Origin: Longimicrobiales bacterium
GTDB lineage: Bacteria; Gemmatimonadota; Gemmatimonadetes; Longimicrobiales; RSA9
DNA: 43,635 nt
Assembly: GCA_035764935.1 (NCBI GenBank)
Contig: DASTYK010000043.1
Coordinates: 1 to 43,635 of the forward strand
Direction: 5' to 3'
The notes under the pieces: generated by a model
The model's input: only the letters and a program-made list of their open reading frames with translations
What the model was told of the DNA's origin: nothing
Databases searched by the model: none
Translations under genes and position numbers: made by a program
In this document: piece by piece, positions 9,026-17,410 of the stretch
Numbering within the stretch: the stretch's first letter is position 1
Layout: each line of letters opens with the position of its first letter

Positions 9026-9313
9026 ATGAAGGATTACCGACCGAGCAGCGCACCCGAGTTCGACATGGAGGAGGGTCTCTCGCTCGCGCTTTCATACCTC
9101 GAGGATCCGTCAGACGTCCCGTGCCCGCGCTGCGGGGAAGGGACGATCGAAGTCGTGTGCTACCTCGACGCACGCAGCATGGAGGACGGCAGCGTGGTGC
9201 CGACTTCGCCGGACCAGGATTACACGGTGGTCCTGTACTGCCACGGCTGCGGCCGTGCGGCGGCGCTGGACCTGAGCAGGGACGAGCAGCAGGAAGGCCG
9301 CGAGGCCGCGTAG
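9026..9313 (+). CDS. Small zinc-ribbon-like protein, unknown function
   Basis: The 95-aa acidic protein contains CPRCG about 35 residues in and CHGCG about 40 residues later, the spacing of a four-cysteine zinc ribbon. No other domain, signal peptide or membrane segment is visible. The ATG at 9026 is five bases after a GGAGG; a GTG at 9023 is too close to that site. It is divergent from the MFS gene and convergent with the outer-membrane gene at 9401, separated from the latter by a hairpin. I do not recognise a named family. It could bind nucleic acid or a protein partner. Confidence 0.7.
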   Translation: MKDYRPSSAPEFDMEEGLSLALSYLEDPSDVPCPRCGEGTIEVVCYLDARSMEDGSVVPTSPDQDYTVVLYCHGCGRAAALDLSRDEQQEGREAA

Positions 9314-9340
9314 CATGACAACGTCTGCTTCACGGCCTCG

Positions 9341-9375
9341 CGAGCCGGAGCGATCCTCGAGGGTCGTCCGGCTCG
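9341..9375. terminator. Bidirectional hairpin between convergent genes
   Basis: A 9-bp perfect stem, CGAGCCGGA (9341-9349) with TCCGGCTCG (9367-9375), surrounds a 17-base loop that can pair further in part. It lies midway between the stops of the zinc-ribbon gene and the barrel gene. The T-tract on the plus side is weak (ACTTGT), so termination is probable, not certain. Confidence 0.55.
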
Positions 9376-9400
9376 ACTTGTATCCGCGTGGTGCCCCGTC

Positions 9401-10669
9401 TCAGAACACGTAACCGCCGTCGCCCGGTGTGCGATCGAAACGCGGGTTGACTGCGCGGTTGCTCCGGCTGCCGAACGAGTAGCTCAGGCCGATCCGCATC
9501 TCATAGCTGAAGTCCGTGGCGAGGCGGCCTCCGCGCAGCAGGATCTCTTCCTCGCTCAGCTCCCGCTTGCGCAGCGAGATCTGGTCGGCGATCCAGCTGA
9601 AATCGCCACCGACGTCGAGCGAGAGTCCGCGGAACAGGTTCACCTCCGTGCCGATGGACGCCACGAGCCGGCGTCGTGACAGGTCGTGCAGGTACTGCAG
9701 TGCTTCCACGCTGAGCTGCACGTCACCCCACGGCTGCGTCACCCCGGCGGCCGCGGTGAGTGTGTGGCGCAGCAGTGTCTGCTGCAGCTCGTCGTAAATC
9801 GTGATCTCCTCGTAGTCGACACGATTCACGCCGGCCGTGTAGAGCACGGTCACGTATCGCGTGGTGTACTCGCCGTACGGGTACAGGTTGTACTCGATGG
9901 CGGGCGCAGCGCCGAAGCTGAGCTGCAGGTTGTCGAACGTGTTCGAACGCAGTGAGCCGAGCATGCCGACCGACCAGTGCCTGCTGATGCTGCGGGCGAT
10001 CAGGCTGCTGATGCCCCACTCCCGCCTGACGCTCTTTGCGGTGGTGACGGAATCGACGTCGAAGCGCTCTTCCTCATAGTTGTTGTTGAACGCGAGGGAA
10101 ACCTTCCAGTGCTCGGTCACCCGCTGCGCGGATGCGCCCGCGTACACCTGCCCTTCGAAGAACGAGGATTCGCCTTCCAGCTCCGTCTCGCCATAGACGT
10201 TGAAGATCCATGCGTTCCACGGGTCTTCGACACCGTCCGTGGCGACCGCTGCCGGCGCGTCGACCTCCACCTGCACGTATTGACCCCATCCCGCGTCCAC
10301 CAGGAAGGGAACCAGTCCGACCTGGAGCTGCTGCAGCACGCCGCGTCGGATCTCATCGTCCGTGGCCGTCGCTTCGGCAAACCAGGAGAGGGTGTCCGTT
10401 CGCCCCTCGAACCGGTCCAGCCCGATGAACATCAGCTCATAGCGTTCGCCTCCTCCGCCCGTGTCCGTGTCGTTGACGAGCACGTGCACGTCGGCATCGG
10501 CCCGGTCTCGCATCCACTCGAGGTAGTCGAGCTCGGTGCGAAAGAAGTCGACGTCGCAGAAGGCGTTGCACGTGACGTAGATGCGGAGGGGTGGCTGCTG
10601 TCCGGTGGCAGGCCGGACGAGGGCGAGCAGCGCGAGCAGGGCGATTCCCAGGCTCGGCGTACGACGCAT
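9401..10669 (-). CDS. Outer-membrane beta-barrel protein with N-terminal module
   Basis: The 422-aa product has a signal peptide (about 1-24, ending ATGQQ). Residues about 28-130 form a periplasmic module with the paired cysteines YVTCNAFC (C34, C38), then DFFRTELDYLEWMRDRADADVHVLV and a TGGGGERYEL loop. From about residue 150 to the end alternating aromatic/polar strands (for example WKVSLAFNNNYEEERF) suggest a beta-barrel, and the last residues are YVF, a typical barrel-ending aromatic. The module looks conserved in character but I know no name for it. ATG 10669 is chosen because the signal peptide begins there. It is divergent from the operon starting at 10813. The export or uptake role is unknown. 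Confidence 0.75.
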   Translation of the reverse strand: MRRTPSLGIALLALLALVRPATGQQPPLRIYVTCNAFCDVDFFRTELDYLEWMRDRADADVHVLVNDTDTGGGGERYELMFIGLDRFEGRTDTLSWFAEATATDDEIRRGVLQQLQVGLVPFLVDAGWGQYVQVEVDAPAAVATDGVEDPWNAWIFNVYGETELEGESSFFEGQVYAGASAQRVTEHWKVSLAFNNNYEEERFDVDSVTTAKSVRREWGISSLIARSISRHWSVGMLGSLRSNTFDNLQLSFGAAPAIEYNLYPYGEYTTRYVTVLYTAGVNRVDYEEITIYDELQQTLLRHTLTAAAGVTQPWGDVQLSVEALQYLHDLSRRRLVASIGTEVNLFRGLSLDVGGDFSWIADQISLRKRELSEEEILLRGGRLATDFSYEMRIGLSYSFGSRSNRAVNPRFDRTPGDGGYVF

Positions 10670-10745
10670 GGGCGACTCCGCGGCAGCGAGCATCAGTTCC
10701 AGGTCGCAGTGTACGTTATCAGGTGCCACGCCGCGACCCGGCGCG

Positions 10746-10774
10746 TTGCCGATCGAAACCTGGCGGGGTATCCA
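10746..10774 (+). promoter_or_regulatory. Candidate sigma70-type promoter for 10813 operon
   Basis: TTGCCG (10746-10751) and TATCCA (10769-10774) are separated by exactly 17 bases and lie about 40 bases before the GTG start at 10813. The match is partial (four of six bases in each box). Confidence 0.4.
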
Positions 10775-10812
10775 TTCGCGGGAAGCGGAGCGAGAAAACG
10801 GCTGGAGGAGCT

Positions 10813-11103
10813 GTGAGCAAGTTTGCCAAGGGCAAGAGCTGGATCGAGAACCGGCTGGCGGATGACCTGGAGCTGGAGGGGCGCCACTTCACGGCGAACC
10901 TGCTGGCCCGCAAGGGAACCGGCGTGCAGGGCTTCCGGGTGAGCGTGGTGTTCATCGATCACGCCGGCGGACCGGACGTGGAAGCGGCACTGCCGAATGC
11001 GGCCTCGACGGCAGAGGTGCATGGCGTGACCCGCGACCTGCAGGCGGACCGGGACCGTCTGCAGTCCCTGCTGCGCGAGGCAAGCGCGGCAGCCTCGGGA
11101 TGA
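10813..11103 (+). CDS. Hypothetical protein, 96 aa
   Basis: I do not recognise this family. The protein is small and soluble, with a mixed alpha/beta look: a charged start (SKFAKGKSWIENRLADDLELEG), a central beta-like part (FRVSVVFIDHAGG) and a C-terminal helix (DLQADRDRLQSLLREASAAA). The GTG start at 10813 follows GGAGGAG directly. The stop overlaps the ATG of the SirB1-like gene in ATGA, so it is the first gene of an apparent operon with SirB1-like, YgfZ-like and Nramp-like proteins. Confidence 0.7.
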   Translation: MSKFAKGKSWIENRLADDLELEGRHFTANLLARKGTGVQGFRVSVVFIDHAGGPDVEAALPNAASTAEVHGVTRDLQADRDRLQSLLREASAAASG

Positions 11104-11939
11104 GCACGGCCCCGGCGCCCGCGCCGCGATCGCGGTTCGCCGCTGTCGTCGGGCAGCAGGAAACGGAGGTCGACCTCGCGCTCGCTGCGCTGCTGATCGC
11201 GGCAGAGGAGTACCCGCAGCTCGTCCCCGAGCCCTACCTGCGGCGGATCGACCTCCTGGCCGAGCGCGTGCGCGACCGGCTCGGCGAGGAGACTGCACCA
11301 CTCGTCGTGCTGCAGGAGCTGAGTCGCGTGCTCTTCGAGGAAGAGGGGTTCCGCGGCAATGCGGAGGCGTACTACGATCCCCGCAACTCCTTCCTGAACG
11401 ATGTTCTCGACAGGCGCGTGGGCGTGCCGCTCACGCTCAGCCTCCTCTACCTCGAGGTGGGCTGGCGGCTGGGGCTGCCGCTGCACGGCGTCAACTTCCC
11501 CGGTCACTTCCTCGTCCGCTACGACGGCGAAGCGCTCAAGCTGCTGATCGATCCATTCCAGCGAGGGGAGATCCGCTTCGAGGACGAGGCGCAGGCGCTG
11601 CTCGACCGCGTCTACGGCGGCACGGTCTCGCTGCAGCCGAGCTACCTGCGTCCCGCGGATCGCAAGGACATTCTCGTCCGGCTGCTGTCGAACCTGAAGG
11701 GTATCTACCTGAACACGCGCGACGATCGGCGTGCACTCGCCGCGACCGAGCGCATCCTGCTCGTGAGGCCCGATGCGGCCGAAGAGGTGCGCGACCGCGG
11801 CATGCTGCTCGCCCGCCTCGGATTCGCCGACGATGCCGTCCAGGAGTTGCGCGACTACCTCGCCCGCGCGCCCGGAGCCGACGATGCAGACCGTGTCCGG
11901 CTCCTGATCCGGGAGCTGGGTGGGTCCGAGCAGGAGTAG
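11100..11939 (+). CDS. SirB1-family transglutaminase-like/TPR protein
   Basis: The 279-aa protein matches the SirB1/YchA family. It has a helical N-terminus (residues 20-80) and a transglutaminase-like core with the family signatures YYDPRNSFLNDVLDRRVGVP and LHGVNFPGHFLVR, followed by a C-terminal TPR-like repeat region (about 195-279, with LVRPDAAEEVRDRGMLLARLG). SirB1 proteins lack a complete protease triad and their biochemical role is unsettled. The start codon overlaps the previous stop, and the next gene begins three bases after this stop, so translation is probably coupled. Confidence 0.87.
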   Translation: MSTAPAPAPRSRFAAVVGQQETEVDLALAALLIAAEEYPQLVPEPYLRRIDLLAERVRDRLGEETAPLVVLQELSRVLFEEEGFRGNAEAYYDPRNSFLNDVLDRRVGVPLTLSLLYLEVGWRLGLPLHGVNFPGHFLVRYDGEALKLLIDPFQRGEIRFEDEAQALLDRVYGGTVSLQPSYLRPADRKDILVRLLSNLKGIYLNTRDDRRALAATERILLVRPDAAEEVRDRGMLLARLGFADDAVQELRDYLARAPGADDADRVRLLIRELGGSEQE

Positions 11940-11942
11940 AGC

Positions 11943-12986
11943 ATGAGCATGACGACAGACACGAGCGAGCGTCGCGGCGAGCTGTACGGCAGCGACGTCG
12001 TGCGCAGCTACGGCGACGCCGCCAACGAGTACGCGGCACTGCGCGCTGACGCCGGTGTGGTGGTGCGCGAGGACCGTGTGGTGCTGCGCGTGCACGGCCG
12101 CGATCCGGTGAAGATGGTGCACGGCCTGGTCACCAACGACCTGGTGAGTCTCGCACCCGGGCAGGCGACCTACGCCGTGCTGCTCACGCCCAAGGGCAGG
12201 ATGCTCGGCGAGATGCGTGTGCTGCGGCGCGAGGACGACCTGCTGCTGGATGTCGACGCGGCCGCACTGGACGGCGTGCTCACACACCTGAAGAAGTTCG
12301 TGCCGCCGCTGTTCGCCCGCTTCGAACCCGCGGAGTACGCGGTGCTCGGCGTCTACGGCTCGCGTGCATACGACGTCCTGCGATCCGTGTGCGACGCGCC
12401 TGCATCCGCCCTCGCGGAGGACCAGGCTGCAACGGGCACGTTCGCGGGCGACGTCGTACACGTCATCGGCAGCGGCTGGTCGGGCGGCGCGGGTGCGGAC
12501 GTCTTCGTGTCTGCAGCACACGCCGATGCGCTGCGCGACGCTTTGATGGCTGCGGGTGCGCGCGCGTGTGGGCATGCTGCACTCGACGTGCTGCGCATCG
12601 AGGCGGGCGTGCCTCGCTGGGGCGCGGAGCTGGACGAGACGACGATCCCGCTCGAGGCGGATCTGGGCAAGCGCGCGATCAGCACGACCAAGGGCTGCTA
12701 CACCGGGCAGGAAGTCATCATCCGCATCCTGCACCGCGGCCACGTGAACTGGCATCTGCGCGGGCTGCTGCTCGGCGACGCACCCGTCCCCGCCAGGGGC
12801 ACGACCCTGGCACGCCCTGGCGAAGACCGGGCGGTTGCGCGTATCACCAGCGCATGTGTGTCACCCCGTTTCGACCAGACGATCGCCCTGGGGTACGTGC
12901 GTCGGGAGATCGAGCCGCCCGCTGAGCTGGTCCTTGCAGACACCAACGCACAGGCACAGGTAGTCCTGCTCCCATTCACAGAATGA
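11943..12986 (+). CDS. ygfZ: YgfZ-like folate-binding Fe-S repair protein
   Basis: The 347-aa protein has the aminomethyltransferase (GcvT) fold and the diagnostic YgfZ motif K-G-C-Y-T-G-Q-E (K250, C252, E257). The substrate loop VHGLVTNDL near residue 60 is also typical of YgfZ/IBA57. The family binds tetrahydrofolate and supports assembly or repair of some iron-sulfur enzymes, such as MiaB-type tRNA modifiers. It is longer at the C-terminus than E. coli YgfZ only by a few residues. The ATG at 11943 has an AGGAG a few bases upstream; an ATG at 11949 is a possible alternative. It is followed seven bases later by an Nramp-like transporter, which fits a metal theme but proves no link. Confidence 0.87.
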   Translation: MSMTTDTSERRGELYGSDVVRSYGDAANEYAALRADAGVVVREDRVVLRVHGRDPVKMVHGLVTNDLVSLAPGQATYAVLLTPKGRMLGEMRVLRREDDLLLDVDAAALDGVLTHLKKFVPPLFARFEPAEYAVLGVYGSRAYDVLRSVCDAPASALAEDQAATGTFAGDVVHVIGSGWSGGAGADVFVSAAHADALRDALMAAGARACGHAALDVLRIEAGVPRWGAELDETTIPLEADLGKRAISTTKGCYTGQEVIIRILHRGHVNWHLRGLLLGDAPVPARGTTLARPGEDRAVARITSACVSPRFDQTIALGYVRREIEPPAELVLADTNAQAQVVLLPFTE

Positions 12987-12993
12987 GGCGCAC

Positions 12994-14253
12994 ATGGCCG
13001 ATGACGCAGGCGGAGTTACCACACTCGCAGTGCCCGCCGCGTCGCGGTCGCGGCTGAGACTCCGCGAGATCGGGCCCGGCGCTGTCGTTGCCGCGGCCTT
13101 CATCGGTCCGGGGACCGTCACCACCGCAACACTCGCCGGGGCACGCTACGGCTACGCTCTCCTCTGGGCCGTCGGCTTTTCCATCATCGCGACGCTCGTG
13201 CTGCAGGAGATGGCGGCGCGTCTCGGCCTCGTCACCGGCGCCGGACTCGGCGAAGCCGTGCGCGCGCGATTCACCGGTGTACGGCGCATCCTCGCCGCGG
13301 GGCTCGTATTCGGCGCGATCGTGATCGGCAACGCTGCCTATGAGACCGGCAACCTGCTCGGCGCATCGCTCGGCATGAACGGCATCGTTTCCGGAGACGT
13401 ACGGGCCTGGGCGCTGGGATTCGCCGCGCTCGCCGCAGTGCTGCTGTGGACCGGCCGCTACCGCACGATCGAGCGGCTGATGATCGCGATGGTCGTGATC
13501 ATGTCGATCGTCTTTCTCGCGACGTCGTTCGTGCTCGCCCCACCGCTGATGGAGATCGTGCGTGGCATGTTCGTTCCGCGACTGCCCGCAGGCCAGGCGT
13601 CCCTGCTCGTTGCACTCGGTGTCATCGGCACGACCGTCGTGCCGTACAACCTGTTTCTGCACGCGGTGATCGTGCGCGAACGCTGGAGCGGCGCCGAAGA
13701 CCTGCCCGCCGCACGAGCGGACGCCGCCATCGCCATCGTTCTCGGCGGTGTCGTGACCTCGGCCATTGTCGTCACTTCCGCCGGCGTGCTGAGCCAGGGC
13801 GGAGGAAGCGTGACCGGTGCCGCGGACATGGCCGCGCAGCTCGAGCCGCTGCTCGGCCGATGGGCACGGCTGTTCTTCGCGGCTGGCCTGCTGGCGGCGG
13901 GCCTCACGTCGGCGATCACAGCACCACTTGCGGCAGCCTACGCCGCCGCGGGCGCACTCGGCTGGTCGCGCGACCTGCGTGACCGCCGCCTCCGGATGGT
14001 CTGGGGCGCCGTGATCCTTGCCGGAGCGGCCTTCGCACTCGCGGGCGTCCGGCCAGTGCCCGCCATCCTGTTCGCGCAGGTCGCCAACGGCATACTGCTG
14101 CCTGCCGTCGCTGTGTTCCTGCTGCTCGCGGCGAACGACGCGCGCATGGGCCGGTGGCGCAACGGTGTCCTGGCGAACACGGTCGGCGTGGTGGTTGTGC
14201 TGGTCACGGTGGTGCTGGGCGGCTGGGCGATCTGGCGGGCAGTCATGGGATGA
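12994..14253 (+). CDS. Nramp-family transporter with altered metal site
   Basis: The 419-aa protein has about 11 membrane helices and clear SLC11/Nramp homology (IGPGTVTTATLAGARYGYALLW in helix 1, GTTVVPYNLFLHAVIVRE in helix 6). The helix-1 signature D-P-G-N of Mn/Fe transporters reads G-P-G-T (residues 38-41), and the helix-6 M-P-H reads V-P-Y (216-218). The aspartate, asparagine and methionine that coordinate the metal in characterised members are therefore all replaced. Divergent Nramp relatives that move Mg2+ or Al3+ are known, but I cannot assign this one. GAGG precedes the ATG by five bases. It closes the compact SirB1-YgfZ run; a 103-base gap follows. Confidence 0.87.
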   Translation: MADDAGGVTTLAVPAASRSRLRLREIGPGAVVAAAFIGPGTVTTATLAGARYGYALLWAVGFSIIATLVLQEMAARLGLVTGAGLGEAVRARFTGVRRILAAGLVFGAIVIGNAAYETGNLLGASLGMNGIVSGDVRAWALGFAALAAVLLWTGRYRTIERLMIAMVVIMSIVFLATSFVLAPPLMEIVRGMFVPRLPAGQASLLVALGVIGTTVVPYNLFLHAVIVRERWSGAEDLPAARADAAIAIVLGGVVTSAIVVTSAGVLSQGGGSVTGAADMAAQLEPLLGRWARLFFAAGLLAAGLTSAITAPLAAAYAAAGALGWSRDLRDRRLRMVWGAVILAGAAFALAGVRPVPAILFAQVANGILLPAVAVFLLLAANDARMGRWRNGVLANTVGVVVVLVTVVLGGWAIWRAVMG

Positions 14254-14356
14254 ACTTTCACGGCGGCGCCGCTCGCCCACGAATCGCGACCCACCCACGC
14301 ATTGCAGCGCCCCGGCGGGCCGGCCATCTTCCCGCACGTCGAGCAGGGAGGCAACG

Positions 14357-14623
14357 ATGAGCGATCCGGCAGTACGTGAGGCGCGACGCGCATTGCAGCG
14401 ACTCAAGCGCGCAGCTGAAAAGGTGGACACCGAGCTCGCCGCCGTGCGCGGCGCACTCCGCCACGCGGAAGGCGATGACTTCCCGCACGCGGACTTCGAG
14501 TCCGCCGCGGACCACGCCGCCGCGCTCCTCGCCTTCTGCGATGACCAGGCCGAGCGCCTCCAGGACAAGATCCTGCACGCTGGCGGCCTGGAGCCCGGGC
14601 GCGTGCGCCGGAGCGCGGGATGA
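14357..14623 (+). CDS. Small helical protein, 88 aa
   Basis: I recognise no family. The product is predicted to be almost all helical, with a coiled-coil-like first half (REARRALQRLKRAAEKVDTEL) and a second helix rich in Ala and Asp. It contains one cysteine. The ATG at 14357 has GGGAGG six bases upstream. Its stop overlaps the next start codon in ATGA, so it is coupled to the gamma-glutamylcyclotransferase gene. Confidence 0.65.
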   Translation: MSDPAVREARRALQRLKRAAEKVDTELAAVRGALRHAEGDDFPHADFESAADHAAALLAFCDDQAERLQDKILHAGGLEPGRVRRSAG

Positions 14624-15006
14624 CCACTCCGCCGATCCAGGACCGGGGCTTTCACCTCTTCGCATACGGCACGCTTCGCGACGTCCGCAACGCTCCCGTC
14701 CCGTTGATGCACGGCGCCCGGCGCGTTGCGGATGCGACCGTCGCCGGAACTCTCTACGATATCGACGGCAAGTTCCCGGCGCTGATGCTGTACGGCACGA
14801 CACCGGTCGCGGGAACGGTGTGGCACATCCCCGAGTCGGCTCGACTGGCCCTGCTGGACGAGTACGAACAGGTCGACCGTGGCCTGTACCGACGGGTGGC
14901 CGTCGAGGCCGCGGGCCTGGCCTGCTGGGTGTACGTTGCGGGCCCGGCGCTGGCGAGCCGGCTCACCCCGGAACGGCGGGTGGCAGCAGGCGCGTGGGGG
15001 CCCTGA
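14620..15006 (+). CDS. Gamma-glutamylcyclotransferase-like (AIG2/GGCT) protein
   Basis: The 128-aa protein has the GGCT/AIG2 fold: the substrate loop YGTLR (residues 16-20) near the start, beta strands LYDIDGKFPALML and GTVWHI, and the acidic catalytic segment LDEYEQVDRGLYRR, in which Glu83 aligns with the proton-transferring glutamate. Members split gamma-glutamyl peptides to 5-oxoproline or act on gamma-glutamylamines in the cytosol; the exact substrate is open. It starts inside the stop codon of the preceding small gene. Confidence 0.87.
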   Translation: MTTPPIQDRGFHLFAYGTLRDVRNAPVPLMHGARRVADATVAGTLYDIDGKFPALMLYGTTPVAGTVWHIPESARLALLDEYEQVDRGLYRRVAVEAAGLACWVYVAGPALASRLTPERRVAAGAWGP

Positions 15007-15056
15007 TCCACACCGACCGCCCCTGAATCCTCCCCCCGCAAGCTCCGTAGTGCCAT

Positions 15057-15062
15057 TATATT
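15057..15062 (+). promoter_or_regulatory. Candidate -10 element for ABC exporter genes
   Basis: TATATT stands out as an AT-rich hexamer in GC-rich surroundings, 36 bases before the ATG at 15099. No convincing -35 box is found 16-18 bases upstream. Confidence 0.35.
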
Positions 15063-15098
15063 GCGCAGTCACTCCGACCCATCAGCAAGGAAGACCGA

Positions 15099-16070
15099 AT
15101 GGCAGCGCCGCCGACCGGTCCCGCACTGGAGCTGCGGGGCGTGAGCAAGTACTACGGCCGCTTCCCGGCGGTCCGCGACCTCGACCTCACCATTCCTCGC
15201 GGTGCCACCTACGGTGTGCTCGGGCCGAACGGCGCGGGCAAGACCACGACGATCCGCATGGCGCTGCGGATCCTCGAGCCGGACAGCGGTTCGATCGACC
15301 TGCTGGGGCAGACGCTGTCGCAGGAGGGTCTGGACAGGGTCGGCTACCTGCCGGAGGAACGCGGCGTCTACCGCCGCATGAAGGTCCGCGACCTCCTTTC
15401 CTTTCTGGCCGAGCTGAAGGGAATGAACCGGCGTGATGCGCGCCCGGAGATCGACCGCTGGCTCGAGCGGATGGACCTGGGGGCGTGGGCCGACCGGAAG
15501 GTGCAGGACCTCTCCAAAGGGATGCAGCAGAAGATCCAGTTCATCGGCGCGGTGCTGCACGACCCGGAGCTGATCGTGCTGGACGAGCCGTTCAGCGGCC
15601 TCGATCCGATCAACCAGCAGGTGCTGCGCGAGATCGTGGTCGAGCTGAAGCGCGCGAACCGCACCATCATCTTCAGCACGCACATCATCGAACATGCCGA
15701 GCGCATCTGCGACCACGTGTGCATCATCGCACAGGGTCGCAAGGTCGCGGACGGCACGGTGAAGCAGCTCAAGCAGGAGCATGGCGGCGACTACGTCGCG
15801 ATCAGCTTCGAGCGGCCCGACATCGAGGCCGAGCGGCTCCTGGGCGCACTGCCCACGGTCGCCGGTGTGCGACAGCACGGGACCGTCGCCGAGGTCGGCC
15901 TGCAGGCGGGCGCCGATCCGCAGGAGCTGCTCGTGCACCTCGTGAACCAGGGCGTCCGGCTGCGCAGGTTCGAGTGCACCGAGCCGTCGCTCGAGGAGAT
16001 CTTCCTCGAGCGCGTCGCAGCAGCAGAGCCGCGGCCCGAAGTGCGGGAGGAGGAGCTCGCCCATGTCTAG
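15099..16070 (+). CDS. ABC transporter ATP-binding protein (NatA-like)
   Basis: This 323-aa ATPase has a Walker A GPNGAGKTT (42-50), the ABC signature LSKGMQ (138-143) and Walker B LIVLDEP (158-164), then SGLDPINQQ as the D-loop and a switch His in STHIIEHAE. The C-terminal 80 residues form the DUF4162-type extension of NatA/CcmA-like exporters. An AAGGA ribosome site lies upstream of the ATG. It overlaps the permease gene at 16063 by eight bases, so the two subunits are made together. The exporter type fits Na+ extrusion or drug/bacitracin resistance; the substrate is not determined. Confidence 0.92.
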   Translation: MAAPPTGPALELRGVSKYYGRFPAVRDLDLTIPRGATYGVLGPNGAGKTTTIRMALRILEPDSGSIDLLGQTLSQEGLDRVGYLPEERGVYRRMKVRDLLSFLAELKGMNRRDARPEIDRWLERMDLGAWADRKVQDLSKGMQQKIQFIGAVLHDPELIVLDEPFSGLDPINQQVLREIVVELKRANRTIIFSTHIIEHAERICDHVCIIAQGRKVADGTVKQLKQEHGGDYVAISFERPDIEAERLLGALPTVAGVRQHGTVAEVGLQAGADPQELLVHLVNQGVRLRRFECTEPSLEEIFLERVAAAEPRPEVREEELAHV

Positions 16071-17388
16071 AGCATTCGTCGTCGTCAAGCGTGAGTTCAC
16101 CGAGATGGTGAAGACGCGCTCCTTCATCATCGCTACGCTGCTCGGGCCACTGCTGATCGTCGGCTTCTTTGCGCTGCAGGTGCTGATCATCTCCCAGAGC
16201 AGTGCTGGCGGACGCCATACACTCGTGATCGCCGACGCCACGGGAGCCGGCGTGGGTCCGCTTGCAGCGCGCCTGCTCGAATCCGAAACCAGCGATGGCG
16301 GTGTCCGCCGCGATCCGCAGACCAGCTACGAGATCACCGTCGAGGAGGTCGTCCCCGCCGAATGGAGCACGCACGAGGCAGGGCTGCGCGAACGGGTGAT
16401 CGCCGAGGAAATCGCAGGTTTCCTCTACCTGGCGCCGGATGTCGTCACCGGTGACGCAGCGGCACGCTACCACGGCAGCAACGCCACCAACTCCACTGTC
16501 ACGGCGGATCTTCGCGCGGCCGTGCAGTCCGCCGTACAGACGACCCGGCTTTCACGCGCGGGCATCGATCCCGACCAGGTCGGGCCGGCGCTGCGCCCCG
16601 TCCGCATCGACGCCAACAAGCTCGACGCGCGCGGCACGACCGGCTCCGCCGAGGCTGCCATCTTCATCGGCATCATGATGGCCTTCGCGATCTACATGGC
16701 CGTGCTGCTCTACGGCGCCGCGGTCATGAACGGTGTGCTCGAGGAGAAGCGAGACAAGATCGTGGAGCTGATTCTCAGCTCGGTGCGCGCGCGCGACCTG
16801 CTGATTGGCAAGGTCCTCGGCATCGGCGGCGCCGGAATGCTGCAGATGGCGGTCTGGGTGCTCGTGGCGGCCTTCATGCTGAGCTACGGCGTCGCTCTGA
16901 TCGGCTTCATCGACGTCGACCCCGCCGCGGTGCAGCAGGTGCAGGAAACGCCGCTGCTGGACATCATGCCCGCGTCGGCAGCGCCGATTTTCCTGGTGTT
17001 CTTCGCCGCAGGGTTCCTGATCTATTCGACGCTCTACGCCGCACTCGGCGCGGTCACGAACACCGCGCAAGAAGCACAGCAGTTCGTCTTCCCGGTCATG
17101 ATGCCGCTCCTGGTCGGTGTGCTGATCGCCATGAGTGGCGCGCAGAACCCGGACAACACCATGGTCGTGGTCGGCTCGATCTTCCCGCTCACGTCTCCGC
17201 TCGTGATGCCCGTGCGCGCCGTCGTGACGAACGTGCCGCCACTGGAGCTCGTGCTTTCCATCCTCCTCGCGTTCGCCACCGCCGCGGCGATCGTCTGGAT
17301 GTCGGCAAAGATCTACCGGATTGGAATCCTGTCGAGCGGCAAGCGGCCGACATTTGCCCAGCTGGCGCGATGGGTGCGCTCGTCGTGA
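16063..17388 (+). CDS. ABC-2 type permease (NatB-like)
   Basis: The 441-aa permease has one N-terminal membrane helix (about 20-45), a large extracytoplasmic domain (about 50-200) and five further helices from about residue 203 on, the topology of the ABC2_membrane_3/NatB family. The coupling-type segment LEEKRDKIVELILSSVRARDLLIGK matches the conserved cytosolic loop of these permeases. It partners the ATPase encoded immediately upstream with an eight-base overlap. It ends 252 bases before the CDC48 stop, with a repeat/terminator element in between. Confidence 0.9.
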   Translation: MSRAFVVVKREFTEMVKTRSFIIATLLGPLLIVGFFALQVLIISQSSAGGRHTLVIADATGAGVGPLAARLLESETSDGGVRRDPQTSYEITVEEVVPAEWSTHEAGLRERVIAEEIAGFLYLAPDVVTGDAAARYHGSNATNSTVTADLRAAVQSAVQTTRLSRAGIDPDQVGPALRPVRIDANKLDARGTTGSAEAAIFIGIMMAFAIYMAVLLYGAAVMNGVLEEKRDKIVELILSSVRARDLLIGKVLGIGGAGMLQMAVWVLVAAFMLSYGVALIGFIDVDPAAVQQVQETPLLDIMPASAAPIFLVFFAAGFLIYSTLYAALGAVTNTAQEAQQFVFPVMMPLLVGVLIAMSGAQNPDNTMVVVGSIFPLTSPLVMPVRAVVTNVPPLELVLSILLAFATAAAIVWMSAKIYRIGILSSGKRPTFAQLARWVRSS

Positions 17389-17410
17389 GCGCGGGGAACG
17401 GATTTATGGT

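Noticed and set aside
12976-15072. Long minus-strand frame across Nramp, helical and GGCT genes
   Set aside because: It spans three real plus-strand genes and their gaps, and has low-complexity composition.
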